This document shows positions 62,306 through 64,000 of a stretch of DNA of 64,000 nt, one piece after another (the first letter of the stretch is position 1; each line of letters begins with the position of its first letter). Origin of the DNA: Viridibacterium sp047600765 (lineage in GTDB: Bacteria; Pseudomonadota; Gammaproteobacteria; Burkholderiales; Rhodocyclaceae); NCBI GenBank assembly GCA_047600765.1, contig JASGKF010000001.1, forward strand, positions 310,001 through 374,000, written 5' to 3'. The position numbers and the translations under genes were made by a program. Below the pieces are notes generated by a model. That model saw only the letters and a list, made by a program, of their open reading frames with translations. It was not told the origin of the DNA and searched no databases.

Positions 62306-63248
62306 ACCCCACTGCCAGCGCAATCACCTGCGTCACGGCATCCGCCGCGAGGCTGTCGACCTCGACGTATTCAGGCCATTTATCACGGAACTGCCGCTGC
62401 CAGGTGATCTGCCGCTTGGCCAGCTGGCGCGTGGCAGCAATGCCTTTCTCACGCATGCCGGCGAAGTCATCGCGGCCGTCGATGTAGTCCCACATCTGGC
62501 GGTAACCGACGCAGCGCATGGACGTCATGTCCGGCTCCAGTCGATAGCGCTGGCGCAAGCCACGCACCTCGTCCTCGAAGCCCTGTTCCAGCATGCGGTC
62601 GAAGCGCTGTGCGATGCGCCCGTGCAACACGGCGCGATCCGACGGCGTCATCGCCACTGCCTTGATGTCCAGCGCCGGCGGTTCAGCCGCCTTCCGCGCG
62701 TAACTCTCAGCCAGGGGCCGCCCCGTCAGCAGCACGATTTCCAGCGCGCGCTGGATGCGCTGCGCATCCGTGGCATGCAGGCGCGCGGCCGCATCTGCAT
62801 CCAGCGCCGCCAGCCGCGCATGGACGGCTGGCCAGCCGTCCCGCGCCGCCTGCTGCTCGATCTCTTCGCGCAAGCCCGCATCGGCGGACGGCATGTCTGA
62901 CAGACCGTCGCGAAGCGCTTTGAAATACAGCATGGTTCCGCCGATAAGAAGGGGAAACCTCCCCCTTGCGTGTACTTCGTGAATTAGTCGCTGGGCATCT
63001 TCTGCGAATCGCGCAGCAGAATAGGCCTCCTCCGGACTCACCACGCCGATCAGGTGATGCGGACAGACCGCCAGCTCCTCAGGTTCTGGCTTGGCCGTGC
63101 CGATATTCATGTCACGAAAAACCAATGCCGAATCGACGCTGATGATTTCGACCGGCATCACGCGCGCCAGTGCCAACGCGGCAGCAGTCTTGCCGCTGGC
63201 TGTGGGGCCCATCAGGAACAGGGCGCGCGGCGGGTGAGGAACATCCAT
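62286..63248 (-). CDS. miaA: tRNA dimethylallyltransferase
   Basis: A 320-residue enzyme. It adds a dimethylallyl group to A37 of tRNAs reading UNN codons. P-loop GPTASGKT, VDSALVFRDMNIGTAKP, GGTMLYFKALRDGL and the C-terminal RQLAKRQITWQRQF are diagnostic. Start ATG 63248 lies 9 bp from the divergent TraB-like start. Confidence 0.95.
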   Translation of the reverse strand: MDVPHPPRALFLMGPTASGKTAAALALARVMPVEIISVDSALVFRDMNIGTAKPEPEELAVCPHHLIGVVSPEEAYSAARFAEDAQRLIHEVHARGRFPLLIGGTMLYFKALRDGLSDMPSADAGLREEIEQQAARDGWPAVHARLAALDADAAARLHATDAQRIQRALEIVLLTGRPLAESYARKAAEPPALDIKAVAMTPSDRAVLHGRIAQRFDRMLEQGFEDEVRGLRQRYRLEPDMTSMRCVGYRQMWDYIDGRDDFAGMREKGIAATRQLAKRQITWQRQFRDKWPEYVEVDSLAADAVTQVIALAVGFSSQGA

Positions 63249-63257
63249 GGGGTGGCT

Positions 63258-64000
63258 ATGAAAACGGTTCTGACAAAGCTTCTGACACCAGTCCTGACAG
63301 GCATGCGGGCAGCACTGCTCATGCTCCTGCCCCTTTTCCTGCCTCTTTCCGCAACCCAGGCAGGCCAGCTGCCGATGTGGGAGGTGCGTGACCCGGTGTC
63401 GGGCGGCACAGTGTATCTGCTCGGCTCCATCCACGTCTGCAAGGCCAGCTGCCTCAACTTCCCGGAGGCCGTTACGCGCCGCTTCCGCGACAGCCAGGCG
63501 CTGGCCGTAGAACTCGACCCCGGCGCACCGCACACCGTGCAGGCCATCCAGAAAGCCATGCTGCTGCCCGACCAGCAATCGCTGTGGCAGCAACTCGACG
63601 GCAACAAGCACGGCGCCCTGCAGTCCGCACTGACGGCCGCCGGCCTGTCACCCGAGGCCGTTGGCCGCGTGCGCCCGCCCATGCTGGCCGCGATGATGTC
63701 GGCCATGGTCTGGGAGAAACTCGGCTACAGCCAGCGCTTCGGCGTCGACCAGTGGTTCATGCAGAACGCACGGGACGCCGGCAAGCCCCTGCGCGAACTG
63801 GAAACCATCGAACAACAGCTCGGCGCCCTGCTCAGCGGCAGCGAGCAGGAGCAGCTGCGTGCCCTCATGCACGATGCAGACACCATCCTCAGCGGTCGCG
63901 CCGAGGCCTACCTGGGCAGGCTCGTCGCGGCCTGGCAAGCAGGCGATCTGGTTGCGCTGGACAGGCTGACGCTGGAGGAATTCGGCGACTATCCCGAGAT
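63258..64000 (+). CDS. TraB/GumN family protein, cut by the window end
   Basis: At least 247 residues; no stop before the end. A signal peptide (LLMLLPLFLPLSATQA) is followed by MWEVRDPVSGGTVYLLGSIH, the TraB/GumN start with the GSIH motif, and LAVELDPG with the conserved acidic residue. These proteins are putative periplasmic metalloproteases (Tiki-like fold). Divergent from miaA. Confidence 0.88.
   Translation, partial: MKTVLTKLLTPVLTGMRAALLMLLPLFLPLSATQAGQLPMWEVRDPVSGGTVYLLGSIHVCKASCLNFPEAVTRRFRDSQALAVELDPGAPHTVQAIQKAMLLPDQQSLWQQLDGNKHGALQSALTAAGLSPEAVGRVRPPMLAAMMSAMVWEKLGYSQRFGVDQWFMQNARDAGKPLRELETIEQQLGALLSGSEQEQLRALMHDADTILSGRAEAYLGRLVAAWQAGDLVALDRLTLEEFGDYPE

Overview
The window comes from a GC-rich bacterial chromosome. 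The gene set (EttA, HflX, MiaA, a CobD/CbiB-family protein beside a NudL-type Nudix hydrolase, FrmR/AdhC/S-formylglutathione hydrolase, many signalling proteins) suggests a free-living betaproteobacterium (Burkholderiales/Rhodocyclales/Neisseriales level). That placement is inferred, not proven. I see no rRNA, tRNA, CRISPR array, transposase or prophage. The secretome points to a plant-cell-wall degrader: canonical PL3 and PL9 pectate lyases, three PL3-like paralogues, a CE8 pectin methylesterase and a GH12 endoglucanase. Several of these share a Cys-containing N-terminal module joined by poly-serine linkers.

Layout. 1-4.9 kb: end of an EAL protein, two paralogous lipoproteins, a coupled pair of FMN split-barrel proteins (one with GAF) and a hemerythrin. 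5.1-6.7 kb: ettA. 6.7-9.6 kb: a visibly more A+T-rich three-gene cassette (C5 cytosine methyltransferase with a frameshift, DUF262 protein, HEPN protein) that looks like a defence island. 9.6-13.3 kb: hypothetical genes and three copies of a REP-like palindrome. 13.5-29.7 kb: PL3-like genes, an ankyrin membrane protein, a site-2-protease-like protein, the formaldehyde operon frmR-adhC-fghA, a GH12 gene interrupted by an in-frame TGA, an Asp-box propeller protein and the canonical PL3. 30-43 kb: a methyltransferase, PEBP, AraC regulator, MBL-rhodanese fusion, PL9, DUF4139, GAF-EAL, a 49-residue small protein, pectin methylesterase and hflX. 43-53 kb: lipoproteins, a membrane protein, an unusual soluble chemoreceptor with a LacI-type sugar-binding domain, and an S1C protease-MoxR-DUF58-VWA operon. 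53-64 kb: DUF2789, a solute-binding-like protein, two frameshifted genes (YkgJ family, alpha/beta hydrolase), DUF1653, DAHP synthase, pgi, an amidotransferase, a retropepsin-like protease, a Nudix hydrolase, CobD/CbiB family, miaA and a TraB/GumN-like protein cut by the window end.

How the genes may work together (inference): the methylesterase would release methanol from pectin, the PL3/PL9 lyases would cut de-esterified pectin, and frmR-adhC-fghA would detoxify formaldehyde made from methanol. Operator-like palindromes sit upstream of the canonical PL3 and of the methylesterase, and G-tract palindromes upstream of frmR match the CsoR/RcnR/FrmR operator style.

Four genes (C5 methyltransferase, BACON-like lipoprotein, YkgJ protein, alpha/beta hydrolase) each read through if one extra base is removed. 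They are either young pseudogenes or assembly indels, and raw reads should decide. Best candidates for unusual biology: the methyltransferase/DUF262/HEPN cassette, the LacI-like/MCP cytosolic chemoreceptor, the modular secreted-enzyme family with its stop-interrupted GH12 member, and the nested hairpin inside the frm operon.
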